Positions 35,357 to 44,809 are shown, counted from the first letter of the stretch. The stretch: DNA of 64,000 nucleotides from Leptolyngbyaceae cyanobacterium C42_A2020_001 (GCA_015272515.1 JACYLN010000130.1:34437-98436), one strand, 5' to 3'. Made by a program: numbers and translations. Notes: generated by a model from the sequence alone, not told the origin.

Positions 35357-36994
35357 TCATGGCTTGACACGCCGCAAAACACCGTATAACCGAGCGATCG
35401 CGGCTCCCAGCGTTTTGTATCCAACTTTCTCAAACAAAACCACCACTTTATCGCCTTCATGCCGAATCACAGTGCCCTCGCCCCAGGTTTTGTGATTGAC
35501 GCGTGCGTTGAGCGGGAAGGGATGGTTGTCACCATGCTCATCGTCTACTGCAATTCCGGCTTTGCAGTTGTCGCACTGGTCGCAGGGAGCATCAAACGCT
35601 TCACCAAAATAGTTCAGCAAATACTTGCGGCGACAGTCTTTGACTTCTGCGTAACCGCGCATCATTTCTAAGCGGGATTGTTCCCACTGGCGGCGCTGGT
35701 GCTGAATTTCTACGATGGCAATTGTGGCTTCATCGGGATCAATTTCGGAGTCTGCGATCGCAACTTCTCCAGTGGGCAAGGTTTCCACTACTCCCGCTTC
35801 TGCCAGTCGATTCAACGTGGTCTTCAGTTTAGATGAGGACAACTCCACTTGTTCTTGTAAGATTTCTACGGTGATTGCGTCATCCTGCTGCTGCAATACT
35901 TCGGTTACTTGCTCCACTTGTTCTGCATTCACCTTACTGCCACTGGCGAAGAACCGTTTCAAGTTGAGATCGGCGGGATTATAGAAGAGTAGCGCTTTCG
36001 CAGGATCACCATCTCGTCCAGCCCGCCCAATTTCTTGATAGTAAGAGTCTACCGAGTTGCTGATATCAGCATGAAACACAAAGCGCACATTGGGTTTGTC
36101 AATTCCCATGCCAAAGGCTGTGGTTGCCACCAGAACGTCCACCTCGTCTTGCATGAACGCTGCTTCTATTTGCTCTCGCTCGGCGGCTTTCATCCCAGCA
36201 TGATAGAAACTGGCACGGATACCGTTTTCAGTCAGGCGTTGGGCAATGTCTTCGGTGCGCTTGCGGGTGGCAGCGTAGATAATGCCGGGTTTGTCTACCT
36301 GCTCAACGCGATCGCACAAGGCATCTAGCTTTTCTCCATCGTCATCGTAGCGTTCTGCTGCCAGCCAGATGTTGGGGCGATCGAACCCTTCCACAATCAC
36401 CACCGGGGTTTCCATTCCCAAATGGCGGGTAATTTCCTCCTGAATCGGCGGAGCCGCCGTCGCGGTTAAGGCTAACACGCGTGGATGCCCCAACTGTTCA
36501 ATCACCTCACCCAACCGCAGATAGTCAGGACGAAAATCATGCCCCCAAGCACTGACGCAATGGGCTTCATCTACGACGAACAGAGACGGCTTTGCTGCCT
36601 GTAACTGCTCCAATGTCTCCGGATTGCTAAATTGTTCTGGCGCGAGAAACAGAAATTCCAGTTCTCCCGCTTGCCAGCTTTCAAAAATTTCCTGGCGATC
36701 GCGCTCTCGGACAGTGGAATTAATCACGGCAGCATCGCCCACGTCCTGTTGCGCGATCGCCTGCACCTGATCTCGTTGCAGTGCGAGTAACGGCGACACA
36801 ACAATGGTTGCACCCTTAATCATCGACGCTGCCAATTGATAGATGGCAGACTTGCCGCCACCCGTGGGCATCACCACCAATGTATCGTGCCCCTCCAACA
36901 CTGATTTCACAGCCCGCTCCTGCCCTGGATGCAAACGCTCGTAGCCAAATCGTTGTTGTGCCAGGGTGTGAAGCGATCGCGATTTGCGGGGCAT
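35357..36994 (-). CDS. recQ: RecQ-family ATP-dependent DNA helicase
   Basis: A 545-residue 3'-5' DNA helicase for recombinational repair and fork rescue. Motifs in order: Q-motif FGYERLHPGQERAV, Walker A MPTGGGKSAIYQL, DEAH box FVVDEAHCVSAWGHDFRPDYLRLG, and helicase C motifs (YHAGMKAAEREQIEAAF, TTAFGMGIDKPNVRFVFH, QEIGRAGRDG). The zinc-binding RQC part is seen as CRRKYLLNYFGE and CDQCDNC. The HRDC domain is absent; instead the C-terminus has a small beta domain (ARVNHKTWGEGTVIRHEGDKVVVLFEKVGYKTL, DUF3553-like). It stands alone on the minus strand. Confidence 0.92.
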   Translation of the reverse strand: MPRKSRSLHTLAQQRFGYERLHPGQERAVKSVLEGHDTLVVMPTGGGKSAIYQLAASMIKGATIVVSPLLALQRDQVQAIAQQDVGDAAVINSTVRERDRQEIFESWQAGELEFLFLAPEQFSNPETLEQLQAAKPSLFVVDEAHCVSAWGHDFRPDYLRLGEVIEQLGHPRVLALTATAAPPIQEEITRHLGMETPVVIVEGFDRPNIWLAAERYDDDGEKLDALCDRVEQVDKPGIIYAATRKRTEDIAQRLTENGIRASFYHAGMKAAEREQIEAAFMQDEVDVLVATTAFGMGIDKPNVRFVFHADISNSVDSYYQEIGRAGRDGDPAKALLFYNPADLNLKRFFASGSKVNAEQVEQVTEVLQQQDDAITVEILQEQVELSSSKLKTTLNRLAEAGVVETLPTGEVAIADSEIDPDEATIAIVEIQHQRRQWEQSRLEMMRGYAEVKDCRRKYLLNYFGEAFDAPCDQCDNCKAGIAVDDEHGDNHPFPLNARVNHKTWGEGTVIRHEGDKVVVLFEKVGYKTLGAAIARLYGVLRRVKP

Positions 36995-37109
36995 GGGGGA
37001 AGTCGAATTAAAGAGCTTGAATGACTTCCACGATAATGAACAGAGGCACGGACAAAATCCTCAAATGGAAGGAGTTTGGGCAAAAGGTGAAAGGCAAACT
37101 TCGGTTAAA

Positions 37110-37742
37110 TTAACGGAAGAAGCAGGTTGTGCCGCTCCATAAGCTAGTCACGCGATCCGTAGGTTTGGTGCCGCTCAACAAGCCTCCCAGTTTACCCGCA
37201 GAAAATTCAGTTCCCAACGTCGTTTGGCTAACATTCACGGTGTAAGCTTTGTTGAGTTGAGTTCGAGTGGAGCCAGTGCCAATTCCGGCAATGGTTGTGA
37301 GTTTATTCGCTCCGCTGCGCCGACCATCCACATTCCAGCCGGCAAAACGTCCTTTATCGAACTGAAGCGTTAAACCATCTGCCCAACTGGCAAACCTGAG
37401 TGGTCCCGCACCACACTCCTTGTTTTCTCCACGACTGCGTGGTTTTCCGCGTAAATTCGTGAGGATTGACACAACTTCGGCTTCTTTCATGCCAAAAGCC
37501 AGCGATCGCGTTGACCCTGTGGAGGCATTCACTACCCGCAATCCTTCGGAGTCGAGGGCTAGCACGATGGAGCCTGGTTTGGCTTGAGCGATTAATAGAG
37601 GCGCGATCGCAGGGTCAGGCGTAGTTGCGACTGAATTCCCTAAAGCCAGGGATTGAGTACCTTTGGCAGAAACAATGCTGGGTGAGAGTAAGACGACTTC
37701 CGAAACGCAAAGTGAAATCAAGAGGGCGTTGATCAACTTCAT
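37110..37742 (-). CDS. exported protein of unknown function
   Basis: A 210-residue protein with a Sec signal peptide (LINALLISLCVSEVVLLSPSIVSA). The mature part has LALDSEGLRVVNASTGSTRSLAFGM, a segment resembling a compact beta domain, and FDKGRFAGWNVDGRRSGANKLTTIAGIGTGSTRTQLNKAY, which reads like two related half-domains (SLAFGMKEAEVVSIL and GIGTGSTRTQLNKAY). Two cysteines (KECGAG and TTCFFR) may pair. The family is not recognised. It is flanked by recQ and the TPR-AAA gene. Confidence 0.7.
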   Translation of the reverse strand: MKLINALLISLCVSEVVLLSPSIVSAKGTQSLALGNSVATTPDPAIAPLLIAQAKPGSIVLALDSEGLRVVNASTGSTRSLAFGMKEAEVVSILTNLRGKPRSRGENKECGAGPLRFASWADGLTLQFDKGRFAGWNVDGRRSGANKLTTIAGIGTGSTRTQLNKAYTVNVSQTTLGTEFSAGKLGGLLSGTKPTDRVTSLWSGTTCFFR

Positions 37743-37881
37743 TGCTAATTTTCCATGCTGAATTTGCAGAAACGGCTTGAAGTCTCATTCAAGCCCATTT
37801 CTTTACCATCAGTAGTTACACCGTCTCAGCCCAGTATTTCTGAAAACGCCTGGGCTAAGTAATAGCGATCGCCCCTGTTCC

Positions 37882-37945
37882 AAACCTTGACTTCTGCATT
37901 GAGTTTTTGATGTTGGTCAAACTCGCTCAAGAAGTCGGAGGTTTA
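37882..37945. repeat. long palindromic repeat, copy 1
   Basis: Outer arms AAACCTTGACTTCT and AGAAGTCGGAGGTTT enclose TTGAGTTTTTGA and TCAAACTCGCTCAA, which also pair, so the whole element folds as a long hairpin. It is closely related to the copy at 40075-40140. It lies 23 bases past the stop of the TPR-AAA gene, where it may act as a 3' terminator-like structure. Confidence 0.75.
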
Positions 37946-37967
37946 TCGAGCCAATTGTGAGGTTAGC

Positions 37968-39503
37968 TTATGCAACAGCAAAAACTAATGGAGTATTAAC
38001 AAAATCTGTAGCATCCAGAGTACATAAATCAACTTCACTAGGATGCTTGATTTCTATTACACGGCTAGCTTGGGCAGCGATCGCTTGTTCAAACAAATTT
38101 CGGACACCTCGTGCATTTCCAAATGCTACAGGGTCTTGATTAACTAAATCCTGGAGCAATTCAGTAGCATAATGTACTGCTGCTTCATTGAGAAAATATC
38201 CGGAGGAAGCACATAAGTTCTGTAGAATTTCAGATAATTCATTGATTGTGTAGTCATCAAAGGCAATATGCTTATTAAATCGAGATTGCAAGCCAGGATT
38301 AGAGCTTAAAAATGCAGACATTTGTTCGGGATAGCCTGCTACAATCACAACAAAATCATCACGATGATCTTCCATTGCTTTTAAGAGTGTATCGATCGCT
38401 TCTCGTCCAAAGTCGCTACCATTGCTAACGCCTGAAACTAATGTGTATGCCTCATCAATAAACAGAATTCCCCCTTTTGCACTTGTAACGACATCCTTTA
38501 CTTTCAATGCAGTTTGCCCAACAAATCCTGCGACCAAACCAGAGCGATCGACTTCAACAACATGACCTTTTGAAAGCAACCCCAAAGCCTTATAGATTTG
38601 TGAAATCAGCCGAGCTACAGTTATTTTGCCCGTACCAGGATTGCCTGTGAAAACCAGATGGAGTGAAAGAGGTGGAGTTGCCAAACCACGTTCTCGACGA
38701 AGTTGTTGGACTCGTACCAAATTGACTAATTTCCTCACTTCAGCCTTAACATTGGGCAAGCCAGTTAGTTGATCCAATTTTGATAACAATGTTTCTAAAT
38801 TTTCGGTTTCTTCAAGTTCATTATTTTGAGCAGTAACAGGTTGAATCTGTTCTCCTAAACGAACCTGAATGACTTGAATCTGTTCGTCTAAATTGTCACG
38901 TTCAGGATCGATTTCTCTAAGTTTAATTAAATCCGCGAGAGCTTCAGCATCCATGCCTAATTCTTGATAAGCACAGGCTCGAAAGAAGAGGCTATCTGCA
39001 TTTTTGGGATCAAGTTCTAAGGCAGTTGTATAATCATCAACAGCTTGATCAAAATAGCCTGCTTTCTCCCAGAGAAAAGCACGAGAGATGTAATTAGTCG
39101 GATCGGATGGAGAAAGATTGATTGAGCTTGTGTAGTCATCAAGAGCTAACTGTAACTCACCCAGTTGTTCATAAATTCTTCCGCGTGACCAGTAGTTGCT
39201 GCTTGTTGTTTCTATGTCGATTGACCGGTTGAAGTCGGACAATGCAGCTTGCAAATCACCTATCTCTTGATAAGCTTTTCCACGTACCCAATAGGCAAAC
39301 CAGGATAGCTGCAAGTTAATCGATTTCGTACTATCTAAAATTGTTTGCTCATATTCCTGTTGGCAGTAGTAGCTCCAAGCTCGCCAAACATAAGCATCGA
39401 CAGGTTCTTGATCAGTGTCTATCAAGTGCGTGAATAATAATATCGCTGCTGTGTAGTTTTCGGCATTCAAGGCTTCAATTCCCTGTTCCAGCAACTCAGA
39501 CAT
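37968..39503 (-). CDS. TPR plus CbxX/CfqX-type AAA ATPase with altered Walker A
   Basis: A 511-residue protein. Residues ~1-205 are about six TPR repeats (YVWRAWSYYCQQEYEQTILD; WVRGKAYQEIGDLQAALSDF; FFRACAYQELGMDAEALADL). Residues ~240-505 are an AAA domain of the CbxX/CfqX (red-type Rubisco activase) and EccA family, starting LDQLTGLPNVKAEVRKLVN and with Walker B ILFIDEAYTLV. The Walker A reads GNPGTGKITVARL; the family has GTGKTT, so the Mg-coordinating Thr is Ile (codon ATA, one transition from ACA). ATP binding or hydrolysis may be weakened. TPRs suggest a protein-remodelling role with an unknown partner. No Rubisco genes are near. Confidence 0.85.
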   Translation of the reverse strand: MSELLEQGIEALNAENYTAAILLFTHLIDTDQEPVDAYVWRAWSYYCQQEYEQTILDSTKSINLQLSWFAYWVRGKAYQEIGDLQAALSDFNRSIDIETTSSNYWSRGRIYEQLGELQLALDDYTSSINLSPSDPTNYISRAFLWEKAGYFDQAVDDYTTALELDPKNADSLFFRACAYQELGMDAEALADLIKLREIDPERDNLDEQIQVIQVRLGEQIQPVTAQNNELEETENLETLLSKLDQLTGLPNVKAEVRKLVNLVRVQQLRRERGLATPPLSLHLVFTGNPGTGKITVARLISQIYKALGLLSKGHVVEVDRSGLVAGFVGQTALKVKDVVTSAKGGILFIDEAYTLVSGVSNGSDFGREAIDTLLKAMEDHRDDFVVIVAGYPEQMSAFLSSNPGLQSRFNKHIAFDDYTINELSEILQNLCASSGYFLNEAAVHYATELLQDLVNQDPVAFGNARGVRNLFEQAIAAQASRVIEIKHPSEVDLCTLDATDFVNTPLVFAVA

Positions 39504-39610
39504 AGCTTAATTCCCTGATATGGATGCTTTGGTTTAGTGTTCCCTGTGCTTCTATCGAAACTGCGATCGCGTTTCATATCCTAATTTCTGCTGAGTGTCG
39601 ATGGAAAGCG

Positions 39611-39832
39611 CTACGCTACGTCAGGAATTTCGATGTATTGACACAAACTAGAAGGAGAGGGAATCGGTTCACCATTGAGTTGCATTCCTTCAAGGTGAAA
39701 GGCGATCGCTTCTCGAATCATGGTTTCGACTTCTTCTAATGTGTCTCCCACCGCAACACATCCCGGTAAATCAGGAACATAAGCTGAGTAATTTCCTTCT
39801 GCTTGCTCAATCACCACAGCATAGCGTTTCAT
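39611..39832 (-). CDS. hicB: HicB-type antitoxin (module 1)
   Basis: A 73-residue protein with the HicB fold: KRYAVVIEQAEGNYSAYVPDLPGCVAVGDTLEEVETMIREAIAFHLEGM. It would bind and block the HicA toxin encoded just upstream; the two reading frames overlap by four bases (ATGA). There is no clear C-terminal DNA-binding domain, so repression of its own promoter may need another factor. Its 3' half and flank have a decayed relative at 40754-40890. Confidence 0.88.
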   Translation of the reverse strand: MKRYAVVIEQAEGNYSAYVPDLPGCVAVGDTLEEVETMIREAIAFHLEGMQLNGEPIPSPSSLCQYIEIPDVA

Positions 39833-40038
39833 GATTCATCCTCCGGTTGTTCATCCTCAAGCTGCGACTGTCGTAGAATACTTTTTAGCGTACCAATTGC
39901 CAAATCCTTCGACAATTTCCCCGGAACAGTGACAGTTCCAGATTTAGTTGGATGGTGATATTGGCGATGACTTCCCTTTGTGCGAGCTAAGTACCAGCCA
40001 TCCTCCTCCAGTCGCCTGATGATCTCCTTGACTTTCAA
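39829..40038 (-). CDS. hicA: HicA-type mRNA interferase toxin (module 1)
   Basis: A 69-residue toxin of the HicA family, a dsRBD-like fold that cuts mRNA. The catalytic histidine region GSHRQYHHPTKSGTVTVPGKLSKDL is present. The start is taken as TTG 40038 because GGAG lies seven bases upstream and the protein then begins at LKVKEIIRRLEEDGW like other family members; the frame is open to 40125, but that extension runs into the palindromic repeat. Gene order is toxin first, the usual HicAB layout, with overlapping translation. Confidence 0.85.
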   Translation of the reverse strand: MKVKEIIRRLEEDGWYLARTKGSHRQYHHPTKSGTVTVPGKLSKDLAIGTLKSILRQSQLEDEQPEDES

Positions 40039-40074
40039 ATGCTTGCTCCAATAGATATTCCTGATTCCTGCTCC

Positions 40075-40140
40075 AAACCTCCGACTTCTGCGTTGAGTTT
40101 TTGAATGACAGTCAAATCCACTCAAGAAGTCGGAGGTTTA
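40075..40140. repeat. long palindromic repeat, copy 2
   Basis: AAACCTCCGACTTCT (40075-40089) is exactly complementary to AGAAGTCGGAGGTTT (from 40125), and TTGAGT/ACTCAA plus TTTGA/TCAAA pair inside. About 65 bases align with copy 1 at 37882-37945, and paired loop positions change together. It lies just 3' of the UPF0158 gene, as copy 1 lies 3' of the TPR-AAA gene. Confidence 0.8.
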
Positions 40141-40154
40141 TTGGTTTATCGGGA

Positions 40155-40625
40155 CTATGCAACTTCAAGTTCTACAATGAAACTTTCTTTGGTCAACCAT
40201 TCAATGGCTCGTTCGTATTGACACTGCGAGCTAAACAGATTCCATTGCTGCAATTGTTCTGAATACTCTGGTTGACTTAACACGAATCTGAAGCGTCCAA
40301 ATGAACCTTTACCTTGAATTGCTACCCATAGTAAATCTTGCAAATGTTCATCTTTAAGGTCTTCGATAAACTTCTGCATGTCATGGTAAGCACTTTGTGA
40401 GCCTTGTCGAGGAATTTCTACCCAACACCGTTCAAATTCATCCATCAACTCGTCATAATTTTCATCCTCTTCATCAGGAATCATGTCTGGACGATGCTCA
40501 CCATCAACTCCAAGCCCTATCTCTCCGGTTTCCCGATTGATATAGCCATAGACTCCGGGAACGTCTGGGCGGCTATCTAAAATCTCTGCAATGGTTTCAA
40601 TATCGGATTTAGAAACAGTAGTCAT
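40155..40625 (-). CDS. UPF0158 family protein
   Basis: A 156-residue acidic cytoplasmic protein. The family features are VYGYINRETGEIGLGVD, WVEIPRQGSQSAYHDMQKFIEDLKDEHLQDLLWVAIQGKGSFGRFRFVL and a final RAIEWL. UPF0158 proteins have no established function. It lies between the two HicAB modules, on the same strand, which suggests it belongs to the accessory island. ATG 40625 has no obvious rival. Confidence 0.8.
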   Translation of the reverse strand: MTTVSKSDIETIAEILDSRPDVPGVYGYINRETGEIGLGVDGEHRPDMIPDEEDENYDELMDEFERCWVEIPRQGSQSAYHDMQKFIEDLKDEHLQDLLWVAIQGKGSFGRFRFVLSQPEYSEQLQQWNLFSSQCQYERAIEWLTKESFIVELEVA

Positions 40626-40753
40626 GCATTTCTCCTTTTGCCCCAGTTTTACTAATTTCTTTCCAGAACTTAATAAGGAAGACAGTACAAATATACTGAA
40701 CCGTCAACTTGTGGACAGATCGGATAGATACAGATCGTGCTCGCGCTCATTCA

Positions 40754-40890
40754 GCGATCGCGTTTCATATCAACTTTCTATCAGGTGCCGTTCTATACCA
40801 CGTTAAGCCTCACCTATACTGACACAACTTGAAAGAGCAGAGAATAGTTGTCATCAGTTTGTATTTCTTTGAAATAAAAATTACAGCTTT
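40754..40890 (-). pseudogene. decayed 3' fragment of a second hicB
   Basis: The segment matches the 3' end and flank of hicB module 1. Both share the block GCGATCGCGTTTCATAT (40754-40770; 39563-39579) and the stretch that encodes LCQY (40816-40827), and a degraded reading KAVIF...LMTTILCSFKLCQY parallels EAIAFHLEGMQLNGE...SSLCQY. It has no start and is not translatable as a HicB. It lies directly after hicA of module 2, where a HicB would be expected. Confidence 0.55.
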
Positions 40891-40897
40891 TGTTTGC

Positions 40898-41122
40898 TTA
40901 CTGCCAATCCAAAATCTCTTCAACGGTTAAGCCGATATCTTTTGCAATTTGTCTAAGTAAGGTAGGTGATATATCGCGCCCTTTGTGAAACGGCACAGTC
41001 GTACATCGACCATCATCATGTCGAAACTGCTTGTGTGAACCCTTTTGACGAACTTCGATAAATCCAAGATTTTCTAAAATACGTATAACTTCGGATGGTT
41101 TTAGAACAGGAATATTACTCAT
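40898..41122 (-). CDS. HicA-type toxin (module 2)
   Basis: A 74-residue Hic[64 protein letters not shown]. The histidine-centred GSHKQFRH and the VPFHKG(R) stretch are the active-site and core motifs. It differs enough from module 1 HicA to be a separate subfamily. It follows its antitoxin by three bases, the reverse of module 1. A decayed hicB fragment lies directly downstream. Confidence 0.9.
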   Translation of the reverse strand: MSNIPVLKPSEVIRILENLGFIEVRQKGSHKQFRHDDGRCTTVPFHKGRDISPTLLRQIAKDIGLTVEEILDWQ

Positions 41123-41125
41123 GCT

Positions 41126-41347
41126 TTATTGCAAAACAATTTGCTGAGTGCCAACAAATTCCGTCTTAAAGTCTAAAGGTTGGTCTTCCAAAAGCATCTC
41201 AAGCACTTCTTTTAGATTTGCCTGCAATTCATCTAGCGTCTCAGCTTGAGAGTGTGCCCCCGCGAAACCAGGGACGTAGCCGACATAAAGGTTCGTGGCT
41301 GTATCTCTTTCAATAATTGCGGTAAAGGTTTTCATGCTATTAGCCAC
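41126..41347 (-). CDS. HicB-like antitoxin (module 2)
   Basis: A 73-residue HicB-type protein (FTAIIERDTATNLYVGYVPGFAGAHSQAETLDELQANLKEVLEMLLED) that should neutralise the HicA translated right after it. The start is GTG 41347, because AGAAGGA lies seven bases upstream; an ATG four codons inside (41335) has no such site. No C-terminal DNA-binding domain is present. Confidence 0.88.
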   Translation of the reverse strand: MANSMKTFTAIIERDTATNLYVGYVPGFAGAHSQAETLDELQANLKEVLEMLLEDQPLDFKTEFVGTQQIVLQ

Positions 41348-41440
41348 TTGGTATTCCTTCTAAAATCGTAGCCTGATTGTCTCAAAAGGTTGAAGGTGAT
41401 GCTGAGTTACTATCAATCGCGATCGCTCCCCCACCTTCCC

Positions 41441-41466
41441 TATTCCCCATCCCCCATTCCCCATTC
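41441..41466. repeat. STRR-like heptanucleotide tract
   Basis: CCCCATT-type heptamers repeat imperfectly in the gap before carB. This resembles the short tandemly repeated repetitive (STRR) sequences of filamentous cyanobacteria. Confidence 0.55.
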
Positions 41467-41566
41467 GCCCAAAAAATAGAGATTAAGTTAAATGATTACC
41501 AATCTGGCGTGAGCTTTCCTCTACAATATTTGGGATTTTTCAAGCGCTCGACTGGACGTTTACACC

Positions 41567-44500
41567 ATGCCTCGTCGTAACGATCTCCAAAAAATTCTGC
41601 TGATTGGTTCCGGTCCGATCGTCATCGGGCAAGCCTGCGAGTTCGACTACTCTGGAACTCAGGCGTGCAAAGCCTTAAGAGACGAGGGATACGAGGTCAT
41701 TCTGGTGAACTCCAACCCGGCAACCATCATGACCGACCCGGAAACCGCCGATCGCACCTACATTGAGCCACTCACGCCGGAAGTGGTGGCCAAGATTATT
41801 GAAAAAGAGCGTCCCGATGCGTTGCTCCCCACGATGGGCGGACAAACGGCACTCAACCTGGCGGTGTCCCTGGCAAAGAATGGCACCCTGGACAAGTACG
41901 GCGTAGAACTGATTGGGGCAAAACTGCCTGCGATCGAAATGGCGGAAGACCGCAAACTATTTAAAGAGGCGATGGAGCGGATTGGGGTGGGCGTGTGTCC
42001 CTCTGGTTTAGCGACCACTCTGGAAGAAGCCCGCGAGATTGGGCACCAGATTGGCTCCTATCCGTTGATCATTCGTCCGGCATTTACCATGGGTGGTTCT
42101 GGCGGTGGTATTGCCTACAACCAGGAAGAATTTGAAGAAATTGCCCAATCCGGTTTGGATGCCAGCCCGGTATCGCAAATTCTGATTGAAAAATCTCTGC
42201 TGGGCTGGAAAGAGTACGAACTGGAAGTGATGCGCGACCTGGCAGATAACGTGGTGATCATCTGCTCGATCGAAAACTTTGACCCCATGGGCGTGCATAC
42301 GGGCGATTCAATCACTGTTGCGCCGGCCCAAACCCTTACCGACAAAGAATATCAACGCCTGCGGGATGCATCGATCAAAATCATTCGTGAAATTGGTGTA
42401 GAGACGGGTGGCTCCAACATTCAGTTTTCCGTCAATCCCGATACGGGCGATGTGATTGTGATTGAGATGAACCCACGGGTGTCTCGCAGTTCGGCGCTGG
42501 CATCGAAGGCGACCGGATTCCCGATCGCCAAAATGGCAGCAAAACTCGCCGTTGGCTACACCCTGAATGAGATTCCCAACGACATCACCAAGAAAACTCC
42601 TGCCAGCTTTGAACCCACGATCGACTATGTAGTGACGAAAATTCCCCGTTTTGCTTTTGAAAAATTCCCCGATGCTCAACCTGTCCTTACGACTCAAATG
42701 AAATCAGTGGGAGAAGCGATGGCAATTGGGCGCACGTTTCAGGAGTCGTTTCAAAAAGCACTGCGATCGCTGGAAACGGGGCGCGCGGGCTGGGGCTGCG
42801 ATAAGCAAGAAAAACTTCCCAGTCTGGAATCGATTCGGGCAAACCTGAGAACCCCCAACCCGGATCGAGTGTTCACGATTCGCCATGCTTTTCTCATGGG
42901 CATGGGCGTTGAAGAAGTCTACGAACTTACCAACATTGACCCCTGGTTTTTGGACAAGTTGCAAGAGTTGCTGGAAACAGAGAAATTCCTCAAGCGATCG
43001 TCGCTAAAGGGACTCACCTACGAGCAAATGCTAGAGATTAAACGGCAGGGCTTTAGCGATCGCCAAATTGCCTTTGCCACCAAAACCACAGAAGACGAGG
43101 TACGCGCTCACCGCAAGAGCCTCAATGTAATTCCGGTCTACAAAACCGTCGATACCTGCGCCGCTGAGTTTGAAGCCTTTACCCCTTACTACTACTCTAC
43201 CTACGAGGAAGAAACTGAGATTCTGCCCTCAGACAAGCGGAAAGTCATGATTTTGGGCGGCGGTCCCAACCGGATTGGGCAGGGCATCGAGTTTGACTAT
43301 TGCTGCTGCCATGCCTCCTTCGCGTTGCGGGCCGACGGGTTTGAAACCATCATGGTCAACTCCAACCCCGAAACCGTTTCCACCGACTACGACACCAGCG
43401 ATCGCCTCTACTTTGAGCCGCTCACGAAAGAGGATGTGCTCAACATCATTGAGGCAGAGCAACCCGAAGGCATCATCATTCAATTTGGTGGACAAACCCC
43501 TCTGAAACTGGCACTGCCCCTGCAAAAATATCTGGAAGCTAACGCCGATACCATTCCCACCAAAATTTGGGGCACATCCCCCGACTCCATCGACACTGCC
43601 GAAGACCGGGAGCGATTTGAAAAAATTCTCCGTGCCCTTAACATTCGCCAGCCTTCCAACGGGATTGCCCGCAGTTCGCGAGAAGCCTTAGAAATTGCCC
43701 GGCGGATTGGTTACCCCGTGGTGGTGCGTCCTAGTTATGTATTGGGCGGTCGGGCAATGGAAATTGTCTACAACGATGCCGAACTAGAACATTACATGAC
43801 CTACGCCGTTCAGGTGGAACCCGATCACCCGATTCTGGTAGATCAATACCTGGAAAATGCGGTGGAAATTGATGTAGACGCGATCGCCGATGCCACAGGG
43901 CATGTTGTGATTGGCGGCATTATGGAACACATTGAGCAAGCGGGCATTCACTCTGGCGACTCTGCCTGCTCCCTGCCTTCGGTTTCCCTTAGCCCCACGG
44001 TGTTGGAGCAAATTCGCACCTGGACAATTGAACTGGCCAAAGCCTTGAAAGTGATTGGCTTAATGAATATCCAGTTTGCGACCCAGGGCGAACAGGTCTA
44101 CATCCTGGAGGCAAATCCTCGTGCATCCCGCACCGTTCCCTTTGTCTCAAAAGCGATCGGAGTGCCACTGGCGAAAAAAGCAGCCCGGATCATGTCTGGC
44201 AAAACTCTGACTGACCTGAACTATACGCAGGAAGTGATCCCAGCCCATATTGCCGTGAAAGAAGCCGTGTTGCCGTTTGAGAAGTTTTCTGGTACTGACC
44301 CCATTCTGGGACCAGAGATGCGATCGACGGGAGAAGTGATGGGAATCGATACTGACTTCGGCACTTCGTATGCCAAAGCAGAAATCGCGGCAAATCAGCG
44401 CCTGCCCTTGAAAGGAACCGTCTTTGTTTCAATGGGCGATCGCGACAAACCTGCTGTTGTGCCAATCGTCAAAGACCTGATTGAACTCGGCTTCCATATC

Positions 44501-44809
44501 GTGGCAACGCAGGGCACCCGCCGCGTATTGATGGAACATGGGCTAGAGGTTGAGTTAGTCTTTAAGCTACACGAAGGTCGTCCCCATGTGATCGACTGGA
44601 TTAAGAACGAGCAAATTCAGCTCATTATTAATAACCCTACGGGTGAAGAAGCCCGGATGGATGGGCGCACGATTCGCCGAACGGCTCTGCTTTACAAAAT
44701 TCTGATCGTGACGACATTAGCGGGAGCTAAAGCAACGGCAGCGGCAATTCGTTCTTTGCAGTCTCAATCCCTATCTGTCAAAGCACTTCAAGAGTACATC
44801 CCCTCTTAG
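41567..44809 (+). CDS. carB: carbamoyl phosphate synthase large subunit
   Basis: A 1080-residue enzyme that makes carbamoyl phosphate from bicarbonate, glutamine-derived ammonia and two ATP, feeding pyrimidine and arginine synthesis. The two homologous ATP-grasp halves are intact: [20 protein letters not shown] near residue 12 and [20 protein letters not shown] near 565, each with its NSNPAT/NSNPET and [12 protein letters not shown] or [12 protein letters not shown] motif. The C-terminal MGS-like allosteric domain is complete ([32 protein letters not shown]). ATG 41567. carA is not in the window, as is common in cyanobacteria. It is functionally linked to pyrF and argD here, though not in an operon with them. 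Confidence 0.98.
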   Translation: MPRRNDLQKILLIGSGPIVIGQACEFDYSGTQACKALRDEGYEVILVNSNPATIMTDPETADRTYIEPLTPEVVAKIIEKERPDALLPTMGGQTALNLAVSLAKNGTLDKYGVELIGAKLPAIEMAEDRKLFKEAMERIGVGVCPSGLATTLEEAREIGHQIGSYPLIIRPAFTMGGSGGGIAYNQEEFEEIAQSGLDASPVSQILIEKSLLGWKEYELEVMRDLADNVVIICSIENFDPMGVHTGDSITVAPAQTLTDKEYQRLRDASIKIIREIGVETGGSNIQFSVNPDTGDVIVIEMNPRVSRSSALASKATGFPIAKMAAKLAVGYTLNEIPNDITKKTPASFEPTIDYVVTKIPRFAFEKFPDAQPVLTTQMKSVGEAMAIGRTFQESFQKALRSLETGRAGWGCDKQEKLPSLESIRANLRTPNPDRVFTIRHAFLMGMGVEEVYELTNIDPWFLDKLQELLETEKFLKRSSLKGLTYEQMLEIKRQGFSDRQIAFATKTTEDEVRAHRKSLNVIPVYKTVDTCAAEFEAFTPYYYSTYEEETEILPSDKRKVMILGGGPNRIGQGIEFDYCCCHASFALRADGFETIMVNSNPETVSTDYDTSDRLYFEPLTKEDVLNIIEAEQPEGIIIQFGGQTPLKLALPLQKYLEANADTIPTKIWGTSPDSIDTAEDRERFEKILRALNIRQPSNGIARSSREALEIARRIGYPVVVRPSYVLGGRAMEIVYNDAELEHYMTYAVQVEPDHPILVDQYLENAVEIDVDAIADATGHVVIGGIMEHIEQAGIHSGDSACSLPSVSLSPTVLEQIRTWTIELAKALKVIGLMNIQFATQGEQVYILEANPRASRTVPFVSKAIGVPLAKKAARIMSGKTLTDLNYTQEVIPAHIAVKEAVLPFEKFSGTDPILGPEMRSTGEVMGIDTDFGTSYAKAEIAANQRLPLKGTVFVSMGDRDKPAVVPIVKDLIELGFHIVATQGTRRVLMEHGLEVELVFKLHEGRPHVIDWIKNEQIQLIINNPTGEEARMDGRTIRRTALLYKILIVTTLAGAKATAAAIRSLQSQSLSVKALQEYIPS

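Noticed and set aside
39039..39503. Rubisco activase (CbbX) as the exact identity of the TPR-AAA protein
   Set aside because: Only the AAA family is shared; the TPR domain, the context and the altered Walker A do not support a Rubisco role.
40039..40125. Longer HicA (module 1) starting at 40125
   Set aside because: The extension translates the palindromic repeat, and the TTG at 40038 has a strong ribosome binding site.
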